64,000 nucleotides of DNA from Rhizobium sp. BK376 (lineage in GTDB: Bacteria; Pseudomonadota; Alphaproteobacteria; Rhizobiales; Rhizobiaceae), in NCBI RefSeq assembly GCF_004341625.1, contig NZ_SLZG01000002.1, forward strand, positions 620,001-684,000, in the 5' to 3' direction. Shown one piece after another: positions 17,133-25,714 of the stretch. Position 1 is the stretch's first letter. Every line of letters starts with the position of its first letter. The notes beneath the pieces were generated by a model. The model did not search any database, was not told where the DNA came from, and saw only the letters and a list, made by a program, of their open reading frames with translations. The translations under genes and the position numbers were made by a program.

Positions 17133-17600
17133 TCACTCGAATTCGAGGACGCTGCTCTCGAAGCGCAGGACGGCAATGCCGTCCTGATTGACGCCTTCGC
17201 AACGGATCGTGTTCATCAGCCAGCCCGGCCGTGAGGCCATGGGCCGGCTCTCCAGCAAGGTCACGAAGAAGGTCACCGTGTCGCCGGCAAAGACCGGGCG
17301 CAGCCATTGCAGCTTCTTGAAGCCTGCGGATGGACCAAGCTTCGGTGGTTGAAGACCATCGCGCTCTAGCTGTGCCGCCTCCCTCGACCAGTGGTCCATG
17401 AAGGCGCGCATCCATTGCGCGCAGGTGTGCCAGCCGGATGCGCAGAGGCCGCCGAACAATGTGTGGCGCGCCGCTTCCGGATCCACGTGGAAGGGCTGCG
17501 GGTCGAAGCGCTTGGCGTAGCGAATGATTTCTTCCGTCGTGAAAACATGGCTGCCAAGCTCGATCTTTCGATCGATCGGATGGTGCTCCTGCAATCTCAT
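17133..17600 (-). CDS. MaoC-family dehydratase (second of a tandem pair)
   Basis: A 155-residue hot-dog-fold protein with the hydratase-2 motif FDPQPFHVDPEAARHTLFGG at residues 31-50, whose Asp and His are the catalytic pair in enoyl-CoA hydratases. It is paralogous to the gene upstream (17597-18061) and overlaps it by an ATGA, so they are co-translated. Proteins of this size act as homodimers or heterodimers; a heterodimer is plausible here. The acyl-CoA substrate is unknown. Confidence 0.9.
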   Translation of the reverse strand: MRLQEHHPIDRKIELGSHVFTTEEIIRYAKRFDPQPFHVDPEAARHTLFGGLCASGWHTCAQWMRAFMDHWSREAAQLERDGLQPPKLGPSAGFKKLQWLRPVFAGDTVTFFVTLLESRPMASRPGWLMNTIRCEGVNQDGIAVLRFESSVLEFE

Positions 17601-18061
17601 ACTGCAGCCTCCGAGCGCATGCGGATCATGACGGAATTCTCGGCGCGTACGACCAGTTCGCCACCCTGGTTCCTGATCTCATGGCGAAACTTGGTGATGC
17701 CGATGCCGGGTCTGGAGCGCATCGGACGCGCATCGAGCACGACAGACTCGCCCGACAGCGTATCGCCGGCAAGCACCGGCTTCTTCCAATCCATGAAATC
17801 GATGCCGGGGGCGCCTTCCGAGCGGGATTGCAGGATGTAGCTGTCGATCATCATCCGCATGAAGATCGACGATGTATGCCAGCCGGAGGCGGCGAGCCCG
17901 CCCAGAATACTGGCGCGACCGGCGGCTTCGTCGAGATGCATGGGTTGCGGATCGAATTCTGTGGCGAATTCAATGATCTCCTCCGCCGTGACAGTCACGG
18001 GGCCAAGCGGAAAGCTCCGGCCGACGGGAAAATCCTCATAGCTCAGTTTCTGATTGTTCAT
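17597..18061 (-). CDS. MaoC-family dehydratase (first of a tandem pair)
   Basis: A 154-residue MaoC-like hydratase with the motif FDPQPMHLDEAAGRASILGG, which carries the catalytic Asp and His. The start ATG at 18061 is preceded by GAGG at a good distance and is preferred over the GTG at 18076. It is the first gene of a two-gene unit with the paralogue at 17133-17600. The two share the DPQPxHxD core and GWHT segment but differ elsewhere, as expected of partners or old duplicates. Confidence 0.9.
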   Translation of the reverse strand: MNNQKLSYEDFPVGRSFPLGPVTVTAEEIIEFATEFDPQPMHLDEAAGRASILGGLAASGWHTSSIFMRMMIDSYILQSRSEGAPGIDFMDWKKPVLAGDTLSGESVVLDARPMRSRPGIGITKFRHEIRNQGGELVVRAENSVMIRMRSEAAV

Positions 18062-18234
18062 TGCAGGCCTCGTCACTCCCTGACCGGGCAGATGGCATGC
18101 GACGCGGGGGGAGGCAAGTGTTTTTAGACAGGAAGGTGGAAAGGTCGCATTGAGAGGAGAGCCGATTTTCGCCTATTGATTGAAAAGCGGTCCTGTGATC
18201 TTCATTCGGCTGTGTATGACCATGCGGAAAAGAT

Positions 18235-19377
18235 ATGAGCAATCTAGAGACCGCGCTTATTGGCGCAGCCGAGGCCGGCATCATCACAAGAAACCAGGCC
18301 GACACGCTTTTCTCCTACCTTAGGGAAAGGAACGTCCCGCTCGATCCCGCCGAAGGAATGGCAGCATCTTCCGGCACTCGCGAGGATGACGTAAATCCCC
18401 TGGAGGATACTGAGGCGCCGAGATTTGTCCGTGGCTTTCACGATATCCTGATTACGATCGGCATCATCGTATTGCTGGTCGGGCTGCGTGGCCTTTTCTC
18501 CATCTATGTGCAGTTGCCGGTGATAATCGTGCTTGTCGAAATTCTCGTGCGGCGGCAGCGACTGGCGCTTCCCGCTGTCGTGCTCACGCTTTGGCTCGTT
18601 TACTGGATCGGGACGGTCGTGGTTGCGCACCATGCCCTTGGCGATTTTGACGGTCTGAGTGCCCTGGCGGCCGGTATGCTGATGCTGCTACCGTTCCCCC
18701 CATTGCTCGGCCTGTTCTATTGGCGGTACCGAGTGCCCCTGTCGCTTGCCGCGGTGCTGCTGTCTTTGTTCGCGCTGGCGGTCACGGGGATATTCTACCT
18801 GATCGGAGTGCCTTTCCTGATCGGCGGCGTCAGCGATCCGGCGCATCCACAGGGTGCGAGCCCATTCTTGACACTCTGCATCCTGTTCGGCGCCGCGCTC
18901 GCAATGTTCGCGGTCGCCATGTATTTCGACCTGAAGGATCCGCGTCGCGTCACGCGGAATTCCGATGTAGCGTTCTGGATGCATCTCGCGACGGCGCCCG
19001 CGCTTCTCTACACCACGATCATGCTGGTGTTCTGGCTTCAGATCGACAAGGCCGGAGCCGATCCCGGGCTGCTGTTTCCGAGCCTCGACAACTATTCGCG
19101 AGCGCCGGTCATTGTCGCGATCGTTCTGATCCTGATGTTCGTGGGGGTAATCATCGACCGTCGCGCCTTCGTCACCTCGGGGCTCGTATCGCTTGGTGTC
19201 GCGATCGTGAGCATTCTTCGCCAGAGCCAGGCGCAGGTTGATACGGCGGGCTTTGCCGCGCTTCTGCTCGTGGGGCTCTTTGTGCTTATGATCGGTGTCG
19301 GCTGGCCGCATCTTCGCCGCGCCATCGTCGGACGGTTGCCGCTTGGCATACAGACGAAATTGCCGGCGTTGAGATAA
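18235..19377 (+). CDS. Multi-pass membrane protein of unknown function
   Basis: A 380-residue protein with a soluble N-terminal region of about 65 residues (SNLETALIGAAEAGIITRNQ, reminiscent of a short helical domain seen at the start of some DUF2157-type proteins) and then roughly ten hydrophobic segments, beginning ILITIGIIVLLVGLRGLFSI. Between helices is DLKDPRRVTRNSDVAFWMHL. I do not recognise a transporter or enzyme signature. It converges with ychF, and its stop codon sits inside an inverted repeat. Confidence 0.8.
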   Translation: MSNLETALIGAAEAGIITRNQADTLFSYLRERNVPLDPAEGMAASSGTREDDVNPLEDTEAPRFVRGFHDILITIGIIVLLVGLRGLFSIYVQLPVIIVLVEILVRRQRLALPAVVLTLWLVYWIGTVVVAHHALGDFDGLSALAAGMLMLLPFPPLLGLFYWRYRVPLSLAAVLLSLFALAVTGIFYLIGVPFLIGGVSDPAHPQGASPFLTLCILFGAALAMFAVAMYFDLKDPRRVTRNSDVAFWMHLATAPALLYTTIMLVFWLQIDKAGADPGLLFPSLDNYSRAPVIVAIVLILMFVGVIIDRRAFVTSGLVSLGVAIVSILRQSQAQVDTAGFAALLLVGLFVLMIGVGWPHLRRAIVGRLPLGIQTKLPALR

Positions 19378-19386
19378 CGCCGGCAA
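19360..19386. terminator. Bidirectional terminator-like hairpin spanning the stop codon
   Basis: TTGCCGGCGTT (19360-19370) and AACGCCGGCAA (19376-19386) form an 11-bp perfect stem with a 5-base loop between convergent genes. On the reverse strand it is followed by AATTTCG, giving a weak T-run for ychF. The left arm lies in the coding end of the membrane protein gene. Confidence 0.55.
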
Positions 19387-19417
19387 GAGATGTTGTCGGG
19401 TCCGGGATGCCTGTTGA

Positions 19418-20521
19418 TCAGGTATTGAAGCGGAAATGGATGACGTCGCCGTCCTGGACGACGTATTCCTTGCCTTCGTCGCGGCCCTTGCCGGCTTCCT
19501 TGGCGCCGACTTCACCCTTGAAATTGATGTAGTCGTCGTAGCCGATGGTGAAGGCGCGGATGAAGCCGCGTTCGAAATCGGTATGGATGACGCCGGCGGC
19601 TTGCGGGGCCTTGGTGCCGCGCACGATCGTCCAGGCGCGGGTTTCCTTCGGGCCGACCGTGAAATAGGTGATGAGGTCGAGCAGGTGATAGCCGGCGCGG
19701 ATCAGGCGGTCGAGACCGGCTTCCTCAAGGCCGAGGGCTGAGAGGAATTCACGGGATTCTTCTTCCGGCAGCTGCGCCACTTCCGCTTCGATCGCGGCCG
19801 AGATGATGACGCATTCGGCGCCCTGTTCCTTCGCCATGGCGGCGACGGCTGCGGTGTGTTCGTTGCCGGTGCCTGCATCGCCTTCCGCGACGTTGCAGAC
19901 GTAGAGAACCGGATGCGAGGTCAGAAGATTCAGCCCCTTGAGGATCTCGATTTCCTCGGGCGACAGCGTCTTCAGGAGCAGGCGGGCCGGCTTGCCTTCG
20001 TTGAGCAGCCTGACCACAGCTTCCATGATCGGCAGCTGCGCCATGGAATCCTTGTCCTTGCCGGTCGCGCGCTTGCGGGTCTGCTCGACGCGGCGTTCCA
20101 GGCTTTCGAGGTCAGCGAGCATCAGCTCGGTCTCGATCGTGTCGGCATCGCCGACCGGATTGATGCGGCCTTCGACATGGGTGATGTCGTCATCCTCGAA
20201 GCAGCGCAGCACGTGCACGACGGCATCGACTTCGCGGATGTTGGCGAGAAACTTGTTGCCGAGGCCTTCGCCCTTCGATGCGCCGCGCACAAGGCCGGCA
20301 ATGTCGACGAAGGAGATACGGGTCGGGATGATTTCCTTGGAGCCGGCAATCGCTGCCAGCTTCTGCATGCGCGAATCCGGCACGGCCACTTCGCCGGTGT
20401 TCGGCTCGATGGTGCAGAATGGGTAGTTAGCCGCCTGCGCCTGCGCCGTCTTGGTCAGCGCGTTGAAGAGAGTGGACTTGCCGACATTGGGCAGCCCGAC
20501 GATACCGCATTTGAAGCCCAT
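19418..20521 (-). CDS. ychF: Ribosome-associated Obg-like ATPase YchF
   Basis: YchF is a conserved Obg-family P-loop ATPase that binds ribosomes and affects translation and oxidative stress responses. The 367-residue protein has GIVGLPNVGKSTLFN at residues 6-20, DIAGLVRGASKGEGLGNKFL (switch II), the NxxE-type base recognition that gives ATP rather than GTP preference, and the C-terminal TGS domain (ITYFTVGPKETRAWTI to VIHFRFNT). It is separated from pth by clpS2 and a GNAT gene, both of which interrupt the common pth-ychF order. Confidence 0.97.
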   Translation of the reverse strand: MGFKCGIVGLPNVGKSTLFNALTKTAQAQAANYPFCTIEPNTGEVAVPDSRMQKLAAIAGSKEIIPTRISFVDIAGLVRGASKGEGLGNKFLANIREVDAVVHVLRCFEDDDITHVEGRINPVGDADTIETELMLADLESLERRVEQTRKRATGKDKDSMAQLPIMEAVVRLLNEGKPARLLLKTLSPEEIEILKGLNLLTSHPVLYVCNVAEGDAGTGNEHTAAVAAMAKEQGAECVIISAAIEAEVAQLPEEESREFLSALGLEEAGLDRLIRAGYHLLDLITYFTVGPKETRAWTIVRGTKAPQAAGVIHTDFERGFIRAFTIGYDDYINFKGEVGAKEAGKGRDEGKEYVVQDGDVIHFRFNT

Positions 20522-20744
20522 GGCTCTTGAACCTGCTCTGCTTGAATTGTTTGGCTGTGCGTATGAGATAAAGGAGGGGGCCGGTCAAGTCTTCGAGAGT
20601 TTTTAGCGCTTAACTTGCCGATGGCGTGATGCTGCTCTATGTTTCTGTTTCATAGCGCGCCCGTCGATGCTACGACTGCGTCGCTTACTTCAAAATCATA
20701 TTCGATAGGTAATCCAATCCTATGTCATCGACGGTGGAATTCCG

Positions 20745-21056
20745 ATGAGTGACAACGACATTGCCCTGAAACCAAAGACCAAAGTTACGCCGAAGCTGGA
20801 TAAGCCGAAGCTTTACAAGGTCATTCTCGTCAATGACGACTACACGCCGCGTGAGTTCGTCATCATGGTTCTGAAGGCCGTTTTCCGCATGAGCGAGGAA
20901 ACATGCTATAAGGTTATGATGACCGCCCACAAGCTTGGTTCATGCGTGGTGGTCGTCTGCGCCAAGGATATTGCAGAAACAAAGGCGACCGAAGCGATCG
21001 ACCTTGCCAAAGGCATGGGGTTCCCGCTCATGTTCACGACGGAACCAGAAGAGTAG
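20745..21056 (+). CDS. clpS2: ClpS2-type adaptor of the Clp protease
   Basis: ClpS adaptors bring N-end-rule substrates to ClpAP. The 103-residue protein has the core LYKVILVNDDYTPREFVIMV with the NDD that caps the substrate's free amino group, then RMSEETCYKVMMTAHKLGS and IAETKATEAIDLAK. The charged K/P-rich head and the MTAH-xxGS segment match the second ClpS paralogue (ClpS2) of Agrobacterium and rhizobia rather than the canonical ClpS1, which is expected elsewhere in the genome. It is divergent from ychF with 220 bases between. Confidence 0.93.
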   Translation: MSDNDIALKPKTKVTPKLDKPKLYKVILVNDDYTPREFVIMVLKAVFRMSEETCYKVMMTAHKLGSCVVVVCAKDIAETKATEAIDLAKGMGFPLMFTTEPEE

Positions 21057-21070
21057 CCTTCACCGCTCCT

Positions 21071-21535
21071 TCAGAACTCTGCGGGCCGGCGCATCTGGAA
21101 GCCGGTCTTGTTCTGCGCGAAGCCGCATCCTGCGTAGAAGCGGTGTGTTGCCGGATCCTTGGAGCCGGTAAGCAGCATCACCTTGTAGCAGCCGGCGTCC
21201 CATGCGGCAGCGGCAGCCGTGTCGATCAGGGATCGCGCGTGCCCCTGTTTGCGATAATCGGCGTGCGTCACGACATTCTCGATCAATGCATAGGATGCGC
21301 CGCCGCGGGTAAGGTTCGGTATGACGATCAGCGTGACCGATGAGATCGCCATCGCGCTGTCGAAGGCTGCAAACAGTGTAATGCCGGGGTGGGCGGCTAT
21401 CTGGCGGAAGCGGCTTTCGGCGTCACCGCTTTCCATGTGCGGATCGTCGGGATTGAGATGCCGGTAGAGGGCAAGCAGCGTCGACAGGTCGCCTGACGCA
21501 GCCGGCCGGATGACGATCTCGGGGAGGGGCGCCAT
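21071..21535 (-). CDS. GNAT-family N-acetyltransferase
   Basis: A 154-residue acetyltransferase. It starts IVIRPAASGDLSTLLALYR, typical of GNAT proteins, and has the acetyl-CoA binding motif A in VVTHADYRKQGHARSLIDTA (Q/RxxGxG/A type) followed by CYKVMLLTGSKDPATHRFY and the FYxxCGF end. The start ATG is at the end of pth (its stop is 2 bases upstream), so the two are co-transcribed and probably coupled. The acceptor substrate cannot be inferred. Confidence 0.9.
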   Translation of the reverse strand: MAPLPEIVIRPAASGDLSTLLALYRHLNPDDPHMESGDAESRFRQIAAHPGITLFAAFDSAMAISSVTLIVIPNLTRGGASYALIENVVTHADYRKQGHARSLIDTAAAAAWDAGCYKVMLLTGSKDPATHRFYAGCGFAQNKTGFQMRRPAEF

Positions 21536-21536
21536 C

Positions 21537-22256
21537 TCAATCGTCCTTCTTGCCGAACATCTTCTTCAGCATGTCGGCCATGGGGCCTGATGTTGGCATT
21601 TTCGGCTGGTTGTGATTGCGGGCCTGGTGGATATGGGATTTTGCCGCCGGCTTCCTTTCCGGCTTCGGTGGCGTCTCCTCCTCGGCCTTGCCGCCGAGTG
21701 CCAGGGCGATCTTGTTCATCAGCTGGGAGTCTTCGCCGCGCACCAGCATGTCGGCGTGGTCGGCCAGCGTATCCAGCAAGGGCTCCAGCCAGGCCTGATC
21801 CGCCTTCGCGAAATCGCCGAGCACGTGATTGTGCACCAACTCCTTTGCTCCGGGATGGCCGATGCCAAGGCGCAGGCGTCGATATTCCTTGCCGCAATGG
21901 GCATCGATCGACTTGATGCCGTTATGGCCGCCATGCCCCCCGCCGATCTTCAGCCGGGCCTTTCCCGCGGCAAGATCGAGTTCATCGTAGATGACGGCCA
22001 GATCGGCCGGCTCCAGCTTGTAGAAGCGCATGGCCTCGCCCACGGCCTCGCCCGATAGGTTCATGAAGGTCTGCGGCTTCAGGAGAAGCACTTTCCGGCC
22101 GCCAAGCTCGCCTTCGGCGATTTCTGCCTTGAACTTCTTGCTCCACGGCGAAAAGCTGTGACGGCGATAGATCGCGTCGACGGCCATGAAGCCGATATTG
22201 TGACGGTTGCCCTGGTATTTGCCGCCGGGATTGCCGAGGCCTGCGATCAGAAACAT
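21537..22256 (-). CDS. pth: Peptidyl-tRNA hydrolase
   Basis: Pth recycles tRNA from stalled peptidyl-tRNAs. The first about 190 residues are a standard Pth: [20 protein letters not shown] contains the catalytic Asn and His, [11 protein letters not shown] and [20 protein letters not shown] are the usual substrate contacts including the Asp. The remaining 50 residues are a charged, Lys/Pro-rich tail ending [14 protein letters not shown], absent from E. coli Pth but seen in rhizobia. ATG 22256 is chosen over 22292, which would add a non-conserved head. It is followed by GNAT. Confidence 0.96.
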   Translation of the reverse strand: MFLIAGLGNPGGKYQGNRHNIGFMAVDAIYRRHSFSPWSKKFKAEIAEGELGGRKVLLLKPQTFMNLSGEAVGEAMRFYKLEPADLAVIYDELDLAAGKARLKIGGGHGGHNGIKSIDAHCGKEYRRLRLGIGHPGAKELVHNHVLGDFAKADQAWLEPLLDTLADHADMLVRGEDSQLMNKIALALGGKAEEETPPKPERKPAAKSHIHQARNHNQPKMPTSGPMADMLKKMFGKKDD

Positions 22257-22347
22257 GCGTTTCGCCCTTGCTGACGTGACGATGCCGTTCACGACAGCGA
22301 AACGGCGGCAATGTCAAGGTCGAAGTGGGAAACGGCCGAATGAGGCG

Positions 22348-23064
22348 TCAGTTATCGAGCTTCAGTCCGTATTGCAGGAACATCTGCTTCTGCCGGCCGT
22401 CTGCGATCAGCCGGTTGAGAGCGGCCTGCATCTTGGCCAGCAAGTCGTCGGGGAAATCCTTCTGGCAGGAGATGCCCATCGGCTGGCTGGCAAGCAATGT
22501 GACAGGCTCGATAGGCTGGCCTTCCTGCTGCAGCTTTTGGAAATAGAACTCCGATATCGGCATGAGGTCGATGCGGTCGCTGACGAGCTTCTTCATCGTC
22601 GACTTGAAGTCTGCAGCAACATCGATCTTCGGAAAGTTCGCCTGGCGGAGCAAGGTTTCCGTGTAGTCCTGCCGCCATGTGCCGACCACATATTTACGGG
22701 CCTCGTCGAGATCCTTCGCCTGAACGTCGGATCCCGTGTGCTTGATCAGGATGTTGTGATCGATCAGCAGCGGCTCGACCCATTTGAAGAGTTTGTCGCG
22801 TTCGGCATTGTGGGCCGTGACAAAGGCGCAGGTGAAGGGGGTTGTCTGCGCTAAGGTGTAGGCGCGTGCCCAGGGCATCACGTCGATCGTGTAGGGCGTG
22901 CCGATATCGGCCATGATGGCGTTGATCTCGTCGATGGTCGCGCCCTTGATGTCCTTTCCGTCCCTGTAGGCGAAAGGCGGATAATCTTCGGTGATGAAGC
23001 TGATGGTCTCCGCATGGGCGATCGAAGCCAACCCCCAAAAGACGAGAAAAAGGAGCTTGCGCAT
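22348..23064 (-). CDS. Periplasmic solute-binding protein (SBP family 3 type)
   Basis: A 238-residue exported protein: signal peptide KLLFLVFWGLASIAHA, then ISFITEDYPPFAYRDGKDIK, the classic opening of amino-acid-type binding proteins, and DVMPWARAYTLAQT, typical of the variant with an aromatic-rich pocket. No ABC permease genes lie nearby. It follows a membrane GGDEF-EAL gene by 28 bases, so it more likely acts as a sensory partner that presents a ligand to that receptor than as a nutrient-uptake protein (inference). A ligand cannot be predicted. Confidence 0.85.
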   Translation of the reverse strand: MRKLLFLVFWGLASIAHAETISFITEDYPPFAYRDGKDIKGATIDEINAIMADIGTPYTIDVMPWARAYTLAQTTPFTCAFVTAHNAERDKLFKWVEPLLIDHNILIKHTGSDVQAKDLDEARKYVVGTWRQDYTETLLRQANFPKIDVAADFKSTMKKLVSDRIDLMPISEFYFQKLQQEGQPIEPVTLLASQPMGISCQKDFPDDLLAKMQAALNRLIADGRQKQMFLQYGLKLDN

Positions 23065-23092
23065 GGGATTTCTCCTCTCCGCTCATCCGCGG

Positions 23093-25459
23093 TCAAATGG
23101 CGTGCGCTACCGGACCGGTTTCCTGATGCGACAGCTTGTTCAAGGTTTCCAGCAAAATGTCAGGGTGTTGCGGGCGATGGAAAAGATAGCCCTGTCCATG
23201 ATCGAGGCCCATGGCGCGTAACGTCGCGCATTCGTCTTCGGTCTCGATGCCCTCGGCAATGACGGTGCAATTCATCTTGTGCGACAGGGTCGTTATGCTT
23301 TCGACCAGCATGCGGCTCTTGCGGCGGACGTCCACCGACGCGTCGTTGACTGCACGGGTAAAGGATTGGTCGATCTTGATGATATTGACCGGGAAACGGT
23401 TGATGTAGCTCAGCGAGGAATAGCCGGTGCCGAAGTCATCGAGTGCGATACGGCAGCCGAAGCGGCAGATCTCGTTGATGATTGTGCGGATTTCCGGATT
23501 GTCGTCCATCAGCACCGCCTCCGTGATTTCGACCACGACCCGCTCTGGACGGATATCGTAGCGCGAGAGCAGGCCGGCAATGCGCATCGGCAGGCCGGGC
23601 TCGAACTGGAGCGGCGAGAAATTGATGGCGATGTAGGTGCTCTGCATTCCGTCGATGCGGGAGATCCGGGCAAGATTGGCAATCGCCTTTTCCATAATGC
23701 GGTTGCCGATGCGGATGATGGAGCCGGTTTCCTCGGCGACGTCGATGATGTCAGCCGGCGGCAGGACGCCCTTATGCGGATGATGAAGGCGCATCAGCGC
23801 TTCGAAGCCGGCGATGGACCGATCCTCGATATTGACGATTGGCTGCAGATGGGCTTCGAACCAGTCTTCGTTGAGACCGTTCTCGATATAGCTTTCGAAT
23901 TCGGCGCGGCGACGGGAATCGTCCATCATGCTGTTGTCGAAAATCTGCGCACCGTTCTTGCCGTCGCGCTTTTTCGCGTACATCGCCATGTCGGACTTCA
24001 GCAGCAGCTCGGATGCGTTGGCTGCCTGCCGCGGATAGATCGCGATGCCGATGCTGGCGCTGAGGCGCGCATCGCCGACAAAGGGTGCGTGGAAGATTTC
24101 GGAGATGAGGGCCGACATTTCGATCGCCCTGGCTTCGGCATCCTCGGCCAAGAGAAGGACGGCGAATTCATCGCCTCCAAGGCGGGCCGCGATGTCGCCG
24201 GGCGACATACGCGACTGGAGGCGCGAGACGAGTTCACACAATGCTTCGTCGCCAGCCGCGTGGCCGAGATTGTCGTTGATCCACTTGAAGCGATCGAGGT
24301 CGATGAACAGGCAGGCGAGTTCGCGCTTGCGCAGATCGGCTTCATTGATCTTCGCATCGAGTGCGGTCTCGAAGCCTTGGCGATTGAGAAGGCCGGTCAG
24401 ATGGTCGGTGATCGCCTGTCGCAGGTTGCGGTCTTCGGACTGCTTCAGGTCGGTAACGTCGGTCATGACCGAAAGCGCCAGACCGTCCTGGGTGGCCGTC
24501 GATTCAAGGATGAGCACATCCATGACCCGCTCATCCTTGCAGGAGAATTTCACGGTCACGTCAAGCCGGGCAGCGTTGTCGCTGCGGTTTACCTTGCGCC
24601 GTCCGTATTTTTCGCGGGACTCCGGCAGGATCAGGCTCTCGAACTTACGGCCGATGACATCGGTCCGAGCGTAGCCCGTGGCGGCCAGCCAATAGTCGCT
24701 GACGGCGGCGATACCGTCATCGCAGTCCAGTGAGAAGAGCATTGCCGGGGTGAGGTTATAGGTATCCGTCGCGCGGCGATGCGCGAGCTTCAGCTCGGTT
24801 TCCTCTCGCGCCAGCTTGATCTGCATTTCGTTAAAGCTTTGGGCAAGGCGCCCCATTTCGTCATTCGATTGCCAGTCGACATGATGGCGCGAGCCGAGCT
24901 GGCGCGTTGCCTCGATGGCATGGGTCAACCGCATCAGCGGCTGAATGACGAATATGCGATTTCCGATCAGCGCGGTGCCGAAAACAGTCAGCACGGCGAA
25001 GATGAAAATCGAGATGAAGACGATTTCCTCATGCTTTAGGCCGTCGAACAGACCGAGCTTGGGATAATAGACGGTGATCGCGCCGAGATTTTTGGTGCCG
25101 TCGACCGTCGTGTAGACGATCGAGTGGGAGATCGATTCCAGTTCGCCCTTGTAGGATTTGGGAATTGTCGACTGCGTGACGTCGAGCTGTCCGGAAATAT
25201 CGCGGACATTGACCCTGACCACTGCTCCCTCGGCGACCGTCGTGGCGCTGATCTGGGTGACGCTATCCTCGTCGAGGTCCCACAGCGGCTTGGCGAGCGC
25301 TTGGGCGTTGGCCACGAGCAGGACCGAAATATGGTCCTTTATTTCCTTTTCGGCGCGCTCGGACGAAAGAAACAGGAACAACACAAAAAGCGGCGCGACA
25401 AATACGAGAAGCGCACCGCAAACGATTGCAAAAAACCTGTTCTCGACGGAGTTGTTCAT
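23093..25459 (-). CDS. Membrane-bound diguanylate cyclase / phosphodiesterase (HAMP-PAS-GGDEF-EAL)
   Basis: A 788-residue c-di-GMP enzyme. One helix at about residues 9-30 and another at 147-170 bracket a periplasmic sensor region; a HAMP region follows (IQPLMRLTHAIEATRQLG), then a PAS domain (about 225-345), a GGDEF domain with an intact RLGGDEFAVL, and an EAL domain with FEALMRLHHP, DDFGTGYSSL and IAEGIETEDE, all intact. Both synthesis and breakdown of c-di-GMP are therefore possible. It is transcribed just upstream of a periplasmic binding protein, suggesting the pair forms a ligand-sensing system. Confidence 0.93.
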   Translation of the reverse strand: MNNSVENRFFAIVCGALLVFVAPLFVLFLFLSSERAEKEIKDHISVLLVANAQALAKPLWDLDEDSVTQISATTVAEGAVVRVNVRDISGQLDVTQSTIPKSYKGELESISHSIVYTTVDGTKNLGAITVYYPKLGLFDGLKHEEIVFISIFIFAVLTVFGTALIGNRIFVIQPLMRLTHAIEATRQLGSRHHVDWQSNDEMGRLAQSFNEMQIKLAREETELKLAHRRATDTYNLTPAMLFSLDCDDGIAAVSDYWLAATGYARTDVIGRKFESLILPESREKYGRRKVNRSDNAARLDVTVKFSCKDERVMDVLILESTATQDGLALSVMTDVTDLKQSEDRNLRQAITDHLTGLLNRQGFETALDAKINEADLRKRELACLFIDLDRFKWINDNLGHAAGDEALCELVSRLQSRMSPGDIAARLGGDEFAVLLLAEDAEARAIEMSALISEIFHAPFVGDARLSASIGIAIYPRQAANASELLLKSDMAMYAKKRDGKNGAQIFDNSMMDDSRRRAEFESYIENGLNEDWFEAHLQPIVNIEDRSIAGFEALMRLHHPHKGVLPPADIIDVAEETGSIIRIGNRIMEKAIANLARISRIDGMQSTYIAINFSPLQFEPGLPMRIAGLLSRYDIRPERVVVEITEAVLMDDNPEIRTIINEICRFGCRIALDDFGTGYSSLSYINRFPVNIIKIDQSFTRAVNDASVDVRRKSRMLVESITTLSHKMNCTVIAEGIETEDECATLRAMGLDHGQGYLFHRPQHPDILLETLNKLSHQETGPVAHAI

Positions 25460-25714
25460 CGTTCCGCTTCTTTCCGGGATCGTAGAAACATCATCCTGTC
25501 ACCGTCGAGGAGGAAGTGTTTCTACAACTTCCGGCGTAAGCTTTCATGAATCCGTTAAATGTTGCTGAAACGTCTCGGTTAACATTCTGCAATGCCTCGC
25601 AAGCATCAGAAATGGAACGCTTTTACTTGTGCAGACGATTTTTGCGCCAAATAAAAAACCCGCCATCCCAAAGGGAAGGCGGGTCTGACTGCAGAAAGGC
25701 AAATATGCCGAAGC
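25460..25714. other. Intergenic region between rplY and the GGDEF-EAL gene
   Basis: Both genes are on the reverse strand. The rplY terminator lies at 25653-25684; the remaining 190 bases are AT-rich and probably hold the promoter of the GGDEF-EAL gene. I find no ORF or RNA gene here. Confidence 0.5.
25653..25684 (-). terminator. Rho-independent terminator of rplY
   Basis: On the reverse strand ACCCGCC and GGCGGGT flank an inner TCCC/GGGA pair, and the stem is followed by six T residues. Confidence 0.9.
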
